64,000 nucleotides of DNA from Iodidimonas nitroreducens (lineage in GTDB: Bacteria > Pseudomonadota > Alphaproteobacteria > Sphingomonadales > Rhodothalassiaceae): the NCBI RefSeq assembly GCF_008579165.1, contig NZ_BKCN01000002.1. One strand, 5' to 3'. This document shows positions 46,507-56,811 of this stretch, piece after piece. How positions within the stretch are numbered: position 1 is the first letter of the stretch; each line of letters opens with the position of its first letter. The notes beneath the pieces are model-generated. The model was given only the letters and a program-made list of their open reading frames with translations, was not told the origin of the DNA and searched no databases. The position numbers were made by a program, and so were the translations under genes.

Positions 46507-47642
46507 TCATAATGGATCGATATCGCCCCGGCGATAATTTTCCAGAAAGTCTGCGGCAAAGGCGGCGCATCTTCCGGCCTCGATGGCATCACGCAAAGCC
46601 TGCATCAAGGCTTGGTAGAAAGCAATATTATGCCAGGTGATCAGCATCGGGGCCAAAATTTCTTCACAGCGCACCAGATGATGCAGATAGGCCCGCGAAT
46701 AATGAGCTGCCGGGCTTTGGATCGCCGGATCAAGGGGGCGCGGATCATCCTTGTGCCGGGCATTGCGCAGATTGATCGGCCCCCGCCATGTAAAGGCCTG
46801 CGCGGTGCGCCCCGAACGGGTGGGCATCACGCAATCAAACATATCGATACCGCGCAGCACAGCCCCCACAATATCATCGGGTTTCCCCACCCCCATCAGA
46901 TAGCGCGGCTTATTTTGGGGCAGCATATCGGTGCAAAAATCAAGGGTGGAAAACATCGCCTCCTGCCCCTCGCCCACGGCCAAGCCCCCCACGGCATAGC
47001 ATCAAAGCCGATATCAATGAGCGCTTTTGAGGATTGCGTCCGCAAATCTTCATAGATGCTGCCCTGCTGAATGCCAAAAAGCGCGGCATTCTGTGCCTGC
47101 GCATCATGGCCATCAAAAGCCGTGCGCGAACGCCGGGCCCAGCGCATGGAAAGCTCCATCGAATTTTGTGCCACATCATGGCTCGCCGGATAAGGGGTGC
47201 ATTCATCAAAACACATCACGATATCCGAACCCAGATCACGCTGAATTTCGATGGATCGCTCGGGGCTGAGCAGATGCCGGCTGCCATCGATATGGGATTG
47301 AAAGGCCACGCCCTCTTCGCTGAGCTTGCGCAATTTCGCCAGCGACATCACCTGAAACCCCCCTGAGTCGGTCAAGATCGGGCGATCCCAGTTCATGAAG
47401 TGATGCAATCCGCCCAAAGCCGCGATCCGCTCAGCTCCGGGGCGCAGCATCAGATGATAGGTATTGCCCAAAATGATATCGGCGCCGGTGGCGCGCACAT
47501 TTTCGGGCAGCATGGCCTTCACTGTGGCGGCCGTTCCCACCGGCATGAAGGCCGGGGTGCGGATTTCACCCCGCTGCATGTGGATGGTGCCCCGGCGCGC
47601 CTTGCCATCATGGGCGATGCGTTCAAAAGAAAAACGGGTCAT
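46507..47642 (-). CDS. tgt: queuine tRNA-ribosyltransferase, one-base frameshift
   Basis: Tgt exchanges guanine-34 of GUN-anticodon tRNAs for preQ1. The restored protein is 378 residues, the normal length. Seen are the start MTRFSFERIAHDGKARRG, NTYHLMLRPG, LTDSGGFQVMSLAKLRKLSEEGVAFQ (position only) with the catalytic Asp, DIVMCFDECTPYP, and after the break YAVGGLAVGEGQ, YLMGVGKPDDIVG and the second catalytic Asp in GIDMFDCVMPTR. The frame breaks near 46999 where CC reads as C. The zinc-site residues follow in the C-terminal part. The start overlaps the queA stop (ATGA), which indicates coupling. Confidence 0.94.
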
Positions 47643-48675
47643 TGAGGCGCATTCATTGTTTGGGGGAAAAGCAGGCAGGCATCGCCATAGGAATAAAAGC
47701 GATAACCCGATCTGATGGCATGATCATAGGCGGCTTTCATACGATCGAGCCCGCTGAAGGCCGAAACCAGCATGAACAGCGTTGATTTGGGCAGATGAAA
47801 ATTGGTCAGCAATACATCTACCGCGCGGAAGCGATAGCCCGGGGTGATGAAAATATCCGTATCCGAACAATAGGGATGGATGATCCCCGCCCTATCCGCA
47901 GCGCTTTCCAAAAGCCGCAAGGATGTGGTGCCCACCGCAATGATGCGCCCCCCGGCAGCCCGCGCCGCATTCAGCCTTTGCGCCGTTTCGGCGGTGATTT
48001 CGCCCCATTCGGAATGCATCTTGTGATCATCGCTATCCTCTACCTTTACCGGCAGAAAGGTGCCGGCCCCCACATGAAGGGTCAGGGTTTCCGCCAAAAC
48101 CCCGCGTGCCTCCAAAGCCGCCAAAAGGCCGGGGGTGAAATGCAGCCCTGCCGTGGGGGCCGCCACCGCCCCCGCCTTACGATTAAAAATCGTTTGATAA
48201 TCATCCAGATCGCGGGCATCCACCGGGCGCTGCGCCGCAATATAGGGGGGCAAGGGCATCACCCCATGGTGTTCGAGGGCCGCATCCAGATCATCGACAG
48301 GAAAATGCAAGGTCACTTCCGCCCCATCACGGGCTTTCACCTCGCGATCAGGCCATCGAAATCGATCTGATCGCCGATTTTGCATTTTTTGGCCGGACGC
48401 GCAAAGGCGATCCAGCTTTGATCATCCAACCGACGATGAAGGGTGACTTCGATCTTGGCCTCGCCTTTCCGCCCGAAAAGCCGCGCCGGGATCACCCTTG
48501 TATCATTGCTGACCAGCACATCACCGGGCCGCAGCAATTGATCAAGCTCAAACACCCGATGATCAAAAAGGCCTGCATCATCCACCCGCAGCAAGCGCGC
48601 GCTATCACGCGGATTGGCAGGCCTCAGGGCGATCTGCTCTTTGGGCAGATTGAAATCGAACAATGAAATATCCAT
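47639..48675 (-). CDS. queA: S-adenosylmethionine:tRNA ribosyltransferase-isomerase, one-base frameshift
   Basis: QueA builds the epoxycyclopentane ring of queuosine on preQ1-modified tRNA. The start MDISLFDFNLPKEQIALRP at 48675 gives a restored length of 345 residues. Family motifs include DVLVSNDTRVIPARLFGRK, the downstream GLHFTPGLLAALEARGV, LHVGAGTFLPVKVE, HSEWGEI and TNFHLPKSTLFMLVSAF. The frame breaks near 48349 (GG read as G) between FDGL and DREVKARDG. It precedes tgt with a 4-base overlap, forming a queuosine operon. Confidence 0.94.
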
Positions 48676-48747
48676 GGCACAGGCTTTTAATGCAGCAGGC
48701 AAAGGGGCTGCAATGCTTATTCGCCCTCTTTTCAATAAGCGCTATGA

Positions 48748-49422
48748 TCAATGCCCGGCAGGATCGGGCAAAATGCCGTGCAAAATGATCTGGCACAGGC
48801 TTTCCGACACATCAGAGAAATAATCCTTGGTCAAACGCGGCGTATCCATCACGGCTTTGATCTGAGGCTGGAAATCGGCATAATGCTGGGTCGCCGCCCA
48901 GATCAGAAATAGCAGATGATAGGGATCAACCGGGCGTAACCGACCCGCATCGATCCAGCCCCGGATCACCGCTGTTTTGCGTTCCACCAGATTGCGCAGA
49001 TCGCTTTCCAGATAATCCTGCAAAAAAGGCGCACCCTGCAAAATTTCATTGGCGAAAACCCGCGATGAAATCGGCGAGCGGCGCGACATTTCCACTTTCT
49101 CGCGGATATATTTGCTCAATTCCGCTGCAGGATCGCCTTCGGGGTCCAGATGGCTCAGGGGTGCGAGCCATGTTTCAAGGGTGCGGCGCAAAACGGCGAT
49201 ATACAGATCAGGCTTGCGTTTGAAATAATAATGCAGATTGGGCTTCGACATCTCGGCTTTTTCCGCCACTTTGTCGATTGTGGCCCCATGAAAGCCATAA
49301 GCCGCAAACACTTCTTGTGCTGCATCAAGAATACGCTTTTCATTCCGGGTTTGAATACGGGTTTTTCGGCCATCATCCGTTTTCAACTGGCCGATTTTAT
49401 TGATCCGGGCGGCGTATTCCAT
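48748..49422 (-). CDS. TetR-family regulator, RutR-like
   Basis: A one-component repressor of 224 residues. The N-terminal TetR helix-turn-helix (ILDAAQEVFAAYGFHGATIDKVAEKAEMSKPNLHYYFKRKPDLY, seen at residues 30-75) is followed by a ligand domain with IAVLRRTLETWLAPL, PISSRVFANEILQGAPFL and WAATQHYADFQPQI, which closely follow RutR, the uracil/thymine sensor. It sits at the end of a nucleoside-catabolism operon, so it probably controls that operon in response to a pyrimidine. The ligand is inferred, not shown. Confidence 0.9.
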   Translation of the reverse strand: MEYAARINKIGQLKTDDGRKTRIQTRNEKRILDAAQEVFAAYGFHGATIDKVAEKAEMSKPNLHYYFKRKPDLYIAVLRRTLETWLAPLSHLDPEGDPAAELSKYIREKVEMSRRSPISSRVFANEILQGAPFLQDYLESDLRNLVERKTAVIRGWIDAGRLRPVDPYHLLFLIWAATQHYADFQPQIKAVMDTPRLTKDYFSDVSESLCQIILHGILPDPAGH

Positions 49423-49506
49423 ATGGCATTTCGGGGCAAAGCCCCCTTCCCCATAAAGCTGAGATCCTATCGTTTCTTGATCACGGCCATTTCTTATTCC
49501 CCCATA

Positions 49507-50400
49507 TCATTGGAGATTGAACAGACTGTCAAGATCTGCGCGATAAGGCATAGCTGGTTGCGCCCCTTTGCGGGTGGTGGCAAAGGCCCCCACCCTACAG
49601 GCAAATTCCACCGCTTCCTGATAGCCCTTACCCTCTAAAAAGGCAATCACCAGCGCCGCGCAAAAGGCATCGCCCGCCCCCACGGTATCAATCGCCTCTA
49701 CGGATGGCGGGGCCGCGCGGGCAAGGATCGCGCCATCCCGCTGCAAAATCGCCCCCCGCGCCCCCAGAGTGATCGCCAAAATGCCGTGATAATCGCGCAG
49801 ATTTTCCTCTAAAGCCTCGGCCTCGCTTTCATTGACGATCAAAAGATCGGTCCGCGACAAAATATCCGGCGGTACCGGCTTCACCGGCGCGGCATTGAGG
49901 CAAAATAGCCCCGAAGCCTTGGTTGAGGCTTGTCTGATCACCTCGATGGGCACTTCCAATTGGCATAAAAGCGCATCATGGGGCGGCAGATGGAGCGGAT
50001 CGGCTTGAAAAGAATGATTGGCCCCCGATGCTACGGTGATCTGGTTTTCACCCTTTTCATCCACAATGATCAGGGCCACCCCGGTTTGGGCATTGGGCAA
50101 AGCAAGACATTGGCTGAGATCGACCCCATCGGCCTTTAAAAGCGCCAGGGCAGCATCGGCATCGGCATCCTGCCCGGTGCGGGCGCATAGCGAAACATCG
50201 GCCCCCAGCCGCTTGGCCGCAAGGGCCTGATTGGCCCCCTTGCCGCCGGGATAACGGCTTAATGCGGCACCGGAAACCGTTTCCCCCGGGCGCGGCAAAT
50301 GCGGGGCATGGGCCACGATATCAAGATTGACCGACCCCAAAACCACCAGCCGTTTTTTGCTCAAAAAAATGCCCCCCACCGAACCCTTATGCTCAGCCAT
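49507..50400 (-). CDS. rbsK: ribokinase (PfkB family)
   Basis: Ribokinase phosphorylates ribose released by nucleoside hydrolase. The start ATG at 50400 (MAEHKGSVGG) overlaps the end of the nucleoside hydrolase gene, so the two are coupled; it gives 297 residues. Visible motifs are VVLGSVNLDIVAHAPHLPRPGET, the sugar-binding YPGGKGANQALAAKRLGA, the anion-hole and catalytic DTVGAGDAFCAAL with its Asp, and the C-terminal monovalent-cation region. Ribose as substrate fits the context, but another pentose cannot be excluded. Confidence 0.92.
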   Translation of the reverse strand: MAEHKGSVGGIFLSKKRLVVLGSVNLDIVAHAPHLPRPGETVSGAALSRYPGGKGANQALAAKRLGADVSLCARTGQDADADAALALLKADGVDLSQCLALPNAQTGVALIIVDEKGENQITVASGANHSFQADPLHLPPHDALLCQLEVPIEVIRQASTKASGLFCLNAAPVKPVPPDILSRTDLLIVNESEAEALEENLRDYHGILAITLGARGAILQRDGAILARAAPPSVEAIDTVGAGDAFCAALVIAFLEGKGYQEAVEFACRVGAFATTRKGAQPAMPYRADLDSLFNLQ

Positions 50401-51350
50401 GGCATCCATCCCTTGTGGCAAAAAACGCGATCTTGCGCGTTAAAAGGTCAAAAAAGCCTTCCACATCCACATCATAAAGCCAGTGCACCGATTTTGGTTT
50501 ATCCGTGACATGCCAAAAATCCACAGCCGTATGGCCTAAAGTCAGGGGCGAGGCTGTTTCCACCGAAACATTGCACAATTTTCTTTGGAATAAGGCGGGC
50601 TGCAAAAGCCACGCAATGGTGCAGGGATCATGGAGGGGGCCCCTCGGTGCCATATTTTTCCGTATCAAAACGATTGAAAAAATTGAGCATATGATAAACC
50701 GCTTCGGGCACCGCGCCAGACATGGCGGCAATCGCAGCCAAACGATCGGGGCTCGCCAAAAGCTTATGGCTCACATCCAGCCCGGCCATCACCACGGGCC
50801 GCCCGCATCCCAGCACGATATGCGCGGCTTCGGGATCGACCAGAATATTGAACTCAGCCGAAGGGGAAAAATTACCCCCTTCCCGCATGGCCCCGCCCAT
50901 CATCACGATCTGATGGATTTTCCCGATGATGGCGGGGGCCCGGGCCATGGCCATGGCGATATTGGTCAAAGGCCCGGTGGGCACTAAAGTGATGCTGTCA
51001 TCTTCTGCCGCCAGCAGGGTTTCAACGATGAAATCAACGCCATGACGCGATTGCAAAGGGGTTTTCGGCTCAAAAACCGTGATACCATCAATCCCCGTTT
51101 GCCCATGAACGATTTCCGCCGAAACCAGATCACGCAGGATCGGGCGATCACAGCCCGCATAAACCCCGATATTAAAACAGCCCGCCAGATCACAGATCAT
51201 CCTGCAGTTTCGCTGGGTGAGCGCCAGGGGCACATTTCCCGCAACCGTGGTGATCCCCAGAATATCGAACACATCGCGTGAGGCCATCGCCATCAGAAGA
51301 TTAACCGCATCATCCTGCCCGGGATCGCAATCGATGATCATCTTCAGCAT
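50393..51350 (-). CDS. nucleoside hydrolase, frameshifted by one extra base
   Basis: This enzyme splits nucleosides into base and ribose. The calcium-binding motif IIDCDPGQDDAVNLL at the N terminus is diagnostic, with VPTGPLTNIAMA and IVMMGGAMREGGNFSPSAEFNILVDP (position only) following. Near 50635-50643 the run GGGGCCCCC holds one base too many, unlike the losses elsewhere. Removing it joins YGTEG to PLHDPCTIAWLLQP, which carries the conserved HDP, and gives 318 residues, the family's length. It starts 9 bases after nupC and overlaps rbsK. Confidence 0.92.
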
Positions 51351-51359
51351 AAAACCCCC

Positions 51360-52588
51360 CTAGAATTGCAACAGCATACTGGCCATGGCCGCGCTCATCA
51401 GATTGGAAAGAGAACCCGCCGCCACCGCCCGCAGGCCATATTTGGCAATCAGATCGCGTTTTGACGGGATCAGGCTCCCCAAACCGCCGAGCAGAATGGC
51501 AATCGAGGAGACATTGGCAAATCCGCACAGAGAAAATGTGATCACCGCTTCGGTGCGGGGGCTGATCTCGCCCAGAATTTCCCCCAGATGCAAAAAGGCA
51601 ACGAATTCATTCAGGATCAGCTTTTCCCCAAAAAGCGCCCCGGCAATCTGCGCTTCCGACCAGGGGATAGACAGCAGATACATCACCGGCGCGAACAAAT
51701 AGCCGAGGATTTTTTCAAGGGTGAGGGACTCAAGTCCGAACCAGCCTCCGACCCCCCCCACAATGCCATTGAACATGGCGATCAGCGCCACAAAGGCCAA
51801 AAGCATGGCGCCGATATTCACCGCCAGCTTCACCCCATCCTGCGCCCCCACGGCCGCTGCCAGAATCACATTGGCATGGGGTTTTTCCTCAGCTTCCGCG
51901 ATGGGTTCGATTTCATGCGGTTCCTGCCCGTTTTTTTCATCATCGGGCATCAAAAGCTTGGCCATCAGCAAGCCGCCGGGGGCCGCCATGAAGCTGGCCG
52001 CCAGCAGATAATCAAGCCTGATCCCCATCTGGCATAGGCCGCCAGAACCGTGCCCGCAACCGACGCCAAACCCGACACCATCACCGTGAAAAGCTGTGCA
52101 TCCGTGAGCTTGCCCAGATAGGGGCGAATGACCAAAGGCGCTTCGGTTTGGCCCACAAACATATTCGCTGCGGCATTAAGGGATTCAACATTTTGCGTGC
52201 CGATCAGCTTATGCAGGATCGTGCCCAGAATCTTCACCACCCATTGCATGATATGAAGATGATAAAGCACCGACATCAATGCAGAAAAAAAGATGATGAT
52301 CGGCAAAACATTGATCGCAAAGCTAAACAGCCCTTCCTGAGTGGCCAGGCCCCCAAACACCATATTGATGCCGACATTGGAAAAATCGAGGATCGATTGC
52401 ACCCCGGCCGAAAGCCCGCCGATCATTGCCTTTCCAGCCGGAAAATACAAAACGAAGGCCGCAATCGCCGCTTGCAGGGCAAAGGCGCTGAGAACGATTC
52501 GGGGATTGATCGCCCGTCGATTGGTGGACAGGGCAATCGCAATCGACAAAATCACCGCGATCCCGATCAGGCTCACAAAGTTCCCCAA
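51360..52588 (-). CDS. nupC: concentrative nucleoside transporter (CNT family), one-base frameshift
   Basis: A cation-coupled inner-membrane nucleoside importer. The restored length is 409 residues, normal for bacterial CNTs. Motifs include FALQAAIAAFVLYFPAG, the family segment NMVFGGLATQEGLFSFAINVLPIIIFFSALM (position only), FVGQTEAPLVIRPYL in the substrate region, and after the break FMAAPGGLLMAKLL, GFANVSSIAILLGGLGSLIPSKR. The break near 52031 loses one C of CCC between AYA and QMGIRLD. It is followed after 9 bases by the nucleoside hydrolase gene. Confidence 0.94.
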
Positions 52589-52701
52589 AATCTCTCTCCC
52601 TTTATGGCGCCCTTTTGCTGCCGGGCGCGGCGGTGATGGCTTTTATAGCTTGGTTCAGATGGCCGGAAAAACGCGTAGGTTACCGGCATTGCAACGAAGG
52701 C

Positions 52702-54024
52702 CTATGCCTTGGTCAATCGTTCATGGATCACCGGCCCCACTTTTGGCGCAGCATCGGCGATCACACAAGCCCGGCGCAAGGCCAAAGCGGCTTTTTCCGC
52801 CGCGTCTTGATCAGCGGCATGAACCATGGCCAAAGGCTGTGATCCATCCATTTTGCTGCCCAAAGGCGCCACAGCCCCAAAACCCACGCTCAGATCAAGC
52901 TGATCCTCAACCGATCGGCGGCCCCCGCCCAATTCGATGATGGCATTGCCAATAGCGCGGGCATCCACCGCCGCCAGATAACCTTGCCTTTCGGCATGAA
53001 CCGGTAGCACCACCGGGGCTTTGGGCAGATAATGGGCATAGCGTTCCATGAAATCGGCCGGTCCGCCCAGGGCCGAGACCATCCGGCCGAAAATCTCTGC
53101 CGCCCGGCCCGATACCAGCGCTTCATTGGCCCGGGCCAAAGCATCCTCATGATCAGCGGTGATCCCGGACGCGATCAGCATTTCAGCGGCCAAAGCCATC
53201 ACCACTTCATCCAAACGCGGCTCGCGCCGGCTATTCGTCAGATACAGCACCGTTTCTTCGATCTCCAAAGCATTGCCCGCGCTATCGCCCAAAACCGCAT
53301 TCATATCGGTGATCAGGGCATGGGTTTTCAGATCTGCGGCCAGGGCGGTGCCGATAATGCTTTTGGCCAAAGCCCGCGCCTCATCAATGCTTTGCATGAA
53401 AGCCCCGGTGCCCACCTTTACATCCATGACCAACGAGCGATTGCCCGCCGCGATTTTCTTCGACAGGATCGAAGCTGTGATGAGGGGGATGGATTCCACC
53501 GTGCCGGTAACATCGCGAATCGCATAAAGCCGTCGGTCAGCCGGGGCCAGATCGCTGGTCTGGCCGATGATCGCGCAGCCCACCTCGCGGGTCACTTTAC
53601 GGAAAATATCAAGGCCCGGGGTGGGATCATAGCCGGGAATGCTGGAAATCTTATCCAATGTGCCCCCGGTATGGCCCAGCCCACGGCCGGAAATCATCGG
53701 CACATAGCAGCCGCAGGCAGCAACGACGGGGGCCAGCATGAAGCTCACCTTATCACCCACGCCGCCGGTGGAATGTTTATCCACCACGGGGCCATCCAGC
53801 CCTTCTTTTTGCCAATCGAGCATCCGCCCCGAATGGGCCATGGCCAGGGTCAGCGTCCCCGCCTCGTCAAACGTCATGGAGCGCAGAAAAATCGCCATCG
53901 CCAAAGCCGATGCCTGCTCCGATGGCAAGCTTCCATCAGCCAGCCCGGATACGAACAGATCGATCTCAGCAGCCGAAAGCTCGCCGCCATCGCGCTTTTT
54001 ACGGATAATATCCTTGAACAGCAT
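52702..54024 (-). CDS. deoA: thymidine phosphorylase
   Basis: DeoA converts thymidine and deoxyuridine with phosphate to base and deoxyribose 1-phosphate. The start MLFKDIIRKKRDGGELS at 54024 is the family start; earlier in-frame codons are not conserved. The 440-residue protein has the signature SGRGLGHTGGTLDKISSIPGY (position only), DKHSTGGVGDKVS for phosphate and pyrimidine binding, and the C-terminal PYNP domain with a characteristic VDARAIGNAIIELGGGRRSVED. It is the first gene of the nucleoside operon. The 268 bases upstream should contain its promoter; no RutR-like full operator was seen there. Confidence 0.96.
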   Translation of the reverse strand: MLFKDIIRKKRDGGELSAAEIDLFVSGLADGSLPSEQASALAMAIFLRSMTFDEAGTLTLAMAHSGRMLDWQKEGLDGPVVDKHSTGGVGDKVSFMLAPVVAACGCYVPMISGRGLGHTGGTLDKISSIPGYDPTPGLDIFRKVTREVGCAIIGQTSDLAPADRRLYAIRDVTGTVESIPLITASILSKKIAAGNRSLVMDVKVGTGAFMQSIDEARALAKSIIGTALAADLKTHALITDMNAVLGDSAGNALEIEETVLYLTNSRREPRLDEVVMALAAEMLIASGITADHEDALARANEALVSGRAAEIFGRMVSALGGPADFMERYAHYLPKAPVVLPVHAERQGYLAAVDARAIGNAIIELGGGRRSVEDQLDLSVGFGAVAPLGSKMDGSQPLAMVHAADQDAAEKAALALRRACVIADAAPKVGPVIHERLTKA

Positions 54025-54292
54025 TCTTGCCTCCTCCTCAGCACCAAAGGGTCTCATCTGTTTGCAAAAAAGCGCAGATGATCTTGTTATGTGACCAAAC
54101 AAACCATATTTTTTATCAAACCGTCAAATTTTATATCAAAGTCTAAAAGCTGAAAGCAGCTTTACGCAAGCCCGCAGCAATTCACGGCCCAACGAAAGGC
54201 GCTTTGGCTCGCATCTGATCGGCTTGTTCGTTAAAGATGTGCCCTTGCAAAAGCCCCCCTCTCATATCCCTTGCCCCATCTGAAAGCACATC

Positions 54293-55552
54293 ATGATCAA
54301 TCCCCGAAAAGCCAATGCCGCAAAAGATGCCGATCAGATCATCATCATCGGCGGTGGCCCGGCGGGGCTGATGGCCGCTGAAAGGCTGAGTGCGGCGGGC
54401 TGTGCCGTCACCCTTTATGAGCAGATGCCCACCGTGGGGCGCAAATTTCTGATGGCCGGTCGGGGTGGGCTCAATCTGACCCATAGCGAGCCGCTTGATG
54501 ATTTCCTTCGCCATTATGGCCCGGCCCGACCCTTTATCGAGCCGATGATCAGGGCCTTTACCCCGGATGATCTGCGGGCCTGGGCCGATGGTTTGGGGGC
54601 TGAAACCTTCATCGGCAGCAGCGGGCGGGTGTTTCCCAAAGCCATGAAGGCCTCACCGCTTTTGCGGGCATGGTTATTGCGGCTGTCGCAGCAGGGGGTG
54701 GTGATCAAAACCCGGCACCGCTGTTTGGGATGGGATGAAACCGGGGCCCTGTTGATCGAGGATTTAACCGCCCCCGCCCCTGCATCCATTTGCGCCCACA
54801 GGCCCCGGGCTACCCTTTTCGCGATGGGCGGGGCAAGCTGGCCAAGATTAGGATCGGATGGGGCCTGGGCCAGATGGATAGAAAAGCAGCAGATCACGCT
54901 TAGCCCGCTTGGCCCTGCCAATTGCGGATTCGAACGGGATTGGAGCCCATTTTTTCGTGATAAATTTGCGGGCCATCCCCTGAAACCCTGCCTTTTCAGC
55001 ATCGGGGATCACAGCATTAAGGGCGAAGCGATGATCACCGCACAGGGGCTTGAGGGCGGGGCCATCTATGGCTTGGGGCCAGTTCTTCGACAGATGATCG
55101 CGGAAAAAGGCACCGCGCTTTTAAAACTCGATCTTTGCCCCGATCTGGAATTGGAAGATCTGCATCAGAAAATCCGCCGCACAAGGCGATCCAACAGCCT
55201 GTCAAATCGCCTGCGCAAGGCCGCCAGCCTTTCGCCCCAGGCTCTATCTTTGCTGCGGGAAAGCCCTGCATGGTCAGATACTTTTAAAAATGATCCCCAT
55301 GCCCTTGCAGCCTTCCTTAAAAACCTGCCCTTGCCCCTTGATCGTCCGCGCCCCATCGATAAAGCTATTTCAACATATGGTGGCGTTAAATTTATAAATT
55401 TCAACGAAAATGGCTTTATCAATACCGCCCCCAAGGGGGTGTTCTGCGCCGGTGAAATGCTGGATTGGGAGGCCCCAACAGGCGGCTATCTTTTGCAGGC
55501 CTGCTTTTCCAGCGCCCTGTGGGCTGCTGGTAACTTATTGAATAACATGTAA
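54293..55552 (+). CDS. HI0933/BaiN-like NAD(P)/FAD-dependent flavoprotein
   Basis: A two-dinucleotide-fold flavoprotein of 419 residues. The FAD-binding GGGPAGLMAAERLSAAG near residue 20 is followed by the family's VGRKFLMAGRGGLNLTHSE, the GSSGRVFPKAMKASPLL segment, and the C-terminal FINTAPKGVFCAGEMLDWEAPTGGYLLQACFSSALWA (position only). This composition fits the subfamily related to TIGR03862, whose substrate is unknown. It is transcribed toward gcdH with a gap of 8 bases between the stops. Confidence 0.9.
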   Translation: MINPRKANAAKDADQIIIIGGGPAGLMAAERLSAAGCAVTLYEQMPTVGRKFLMAGRGGLNLTHSEPLDDFLRHYGPARPFIEPMIRAFTPDDLRAWADGLGAETFIGSSGRVFPKAMKASPLLRAWLLRLSQQGVVIKTRHRCLGWDETGALLIEDLTAPAPASICAHRPRATLFAMGGASWPRLGSDGAWARWIEKQQITLSPLGPANCGFERDWSPFFRDKFAGHPLKPCLFSIGDHSIKGEAMITAQGLEGGAIYGLGPVLRQMIAEKGTALLKLDLCPDLELEDLHQKIRRTRRSNSLSNRLRKAASLSPQALSLLRESPAWSDTFKNDPHALAAFLKNLPLPLDRPRPIDKAISTYGGVKFINFNENGFINTAPKGVFCAGEMLDWEAPTGGYLLQACFSSALWAAGNLLNNM

Positions 55553-55560
55553 TACGGTGC

Positions 55561-56811
55561 TCAGGAAAAAGCCTGTAGCCCGGTGATGGCGCGGCCCAAA
55601 ATCAGCGCATGAATATCATGGGTGCCTTCATAGGTATTGACGGTTTCCAAATTCACCATATGGCGGATCACATGATATTCATCGGAGATGCCATTGCCAC
55701 CATGAATATCGCGCGCCATGCGGGCAATATCCAAAGCCTTGCCACAGCTATTGCGTTTGAGCAGGGAAATGGCTTCGGGTGAAAGCTGGCCCTGATCCTT
55801 CAATCGCCCGGCCTGCACGCAGCAAACCAGCCCTAAAGTGATTTCAGTGAGCATATCGGCCAGTTTTTTCTGAACGAGTTGGGTAGCAGCCAAGGGCTTT
55901 TTAAAAATCTGGCGATCCAAAGCATAGCTGCGTGCCGCATGAAAACAAAATTCTGCCGCCCCCAAAGCCCCCCAGGCAATGCCATAGCGGGCATTGTTCA
56001 GGCACCCGAAAGGCCCGGCAAGGCCGCTGACATGGGGCAGCAGATTGGCTTCGGGCACAAAAACATCCTCCATCACCACTTCGCCGGTGACCGAGGCGCG
56101 CAGGCTCATCTTGCCCTCGATTTTGGGGGTTTTTAGCCCCTTCATGCCGCGCTCCAGCACAAAGCCCTTGATGCGCCCTTCATGGGCATCGCTTTTCGCC
56201 CAGATGATGCAGATATCGGCAATCGGTGAATTGGTGATCCACATTTTGGCACCATTGAGCCGATAGCCCCCCGCAACCGCCTTAGCCGTGCTTTTCATCG
56301 ACGAAGGATCAGAGCCCGCATCCGGTTCAGTGAGGCCAAAGCAGCCGATCAATTCACCGCTGGCAAGGCCGGGCAGCCATTTTTCGCGCTGATCTTCGGT
56401 GCCATAAGCCCAGATCGGATACATCACCAAAGACGATTGCACACTCATTGCCGAACGATAGCCGGAATCCACATGCTCGATTTCACGGGCGATCAAACCA
56501 TAAGAAACGGCCGAAACCCCGGCGCAGCCATAGCCGGTGATCGTTGACCCCAAAAGCCCCGCCGCCCCCATTTCACGCATGATTGCTTGATCAAATGTTT
56601 CATCCCGATTGGCTTTCAAAATGCGGGGCATCAGCGCCGATTGGGCAAATTGCCGGGCCGATTGGCGCACCATCCGTTCTTCTTCGCTCAAAAGCCCATC
56701 GATCAATAAAGGATCGAGCCAATCCATGGCAGGCCAGCGCGTGGGCCCGGGCTTTTGATGATCGGCCTTTTCAGGGGCATTTTTATAAGATGGATGGAGA
56801 TGATCAGACAT
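55561..56811 (-). CDS. gcdH: glutaryl-CoA dehydrogenase
   Basis: GcdH oxidatively decarboxylates glutaryl-CoA to crotonyl-CoA in lysine and tryptophan breakdown. The 416-residue acyl-CoA dehydrogenase has the FAD-site CFGLTEPDAGSDPSSMKSTA and WITNSP, the glutaryl-specific HVDSGYRSAMSVQSSLVM with the substrate Arg, and the catalytic Glu395 in TYEGTHDIHALILGRAITG. These follow GcdH better than general acyl-CoA dehydrogenases. It stands alone with no other lysine-catabolism gene beside it. Confidence 0.94.
   Translation of the reverse strand: MSDHLHPSYKNAPEKADHQKPGPTRWPAMDWLDPLLIDGLLSEEERMVRQSARQFAQSALMPRILKANRDETFDQAIMREMGAAGLLGSTITGYGCAGVSAVSYGLIAREIEHVDSGYRSAMSVQSSLVMYPIWAYGTEDQREKWLPGLASGELIGCFGLTEPDAGSDPSSMKSTAKAVAGGYRLNGAKMWITNSPIADICIIWAKSDAHEGRIKGFVLERGMKGLKTPKIEGKMSLRASVTGEVVMEDVFVPEANLLPHVSGLAGPFGCLNNARYGIAWGALGAAEFCFHAARSYALDRQIFKKPLAATQLVQKKLADMLTEITLGLVCCVQAGRLKDQGQLSPEAISLLKRNSCGKALDIARMARDIHGGNGISDEYHVIRHMVNLETVNTYEGTHDIHALILGRAITGLQAFS

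Noticed and set aside
54085..54110. RutR-type operator upstream of deoA
   Set aside because: Only one half-site-like TGACCA is present; the matching inverted half is absent.
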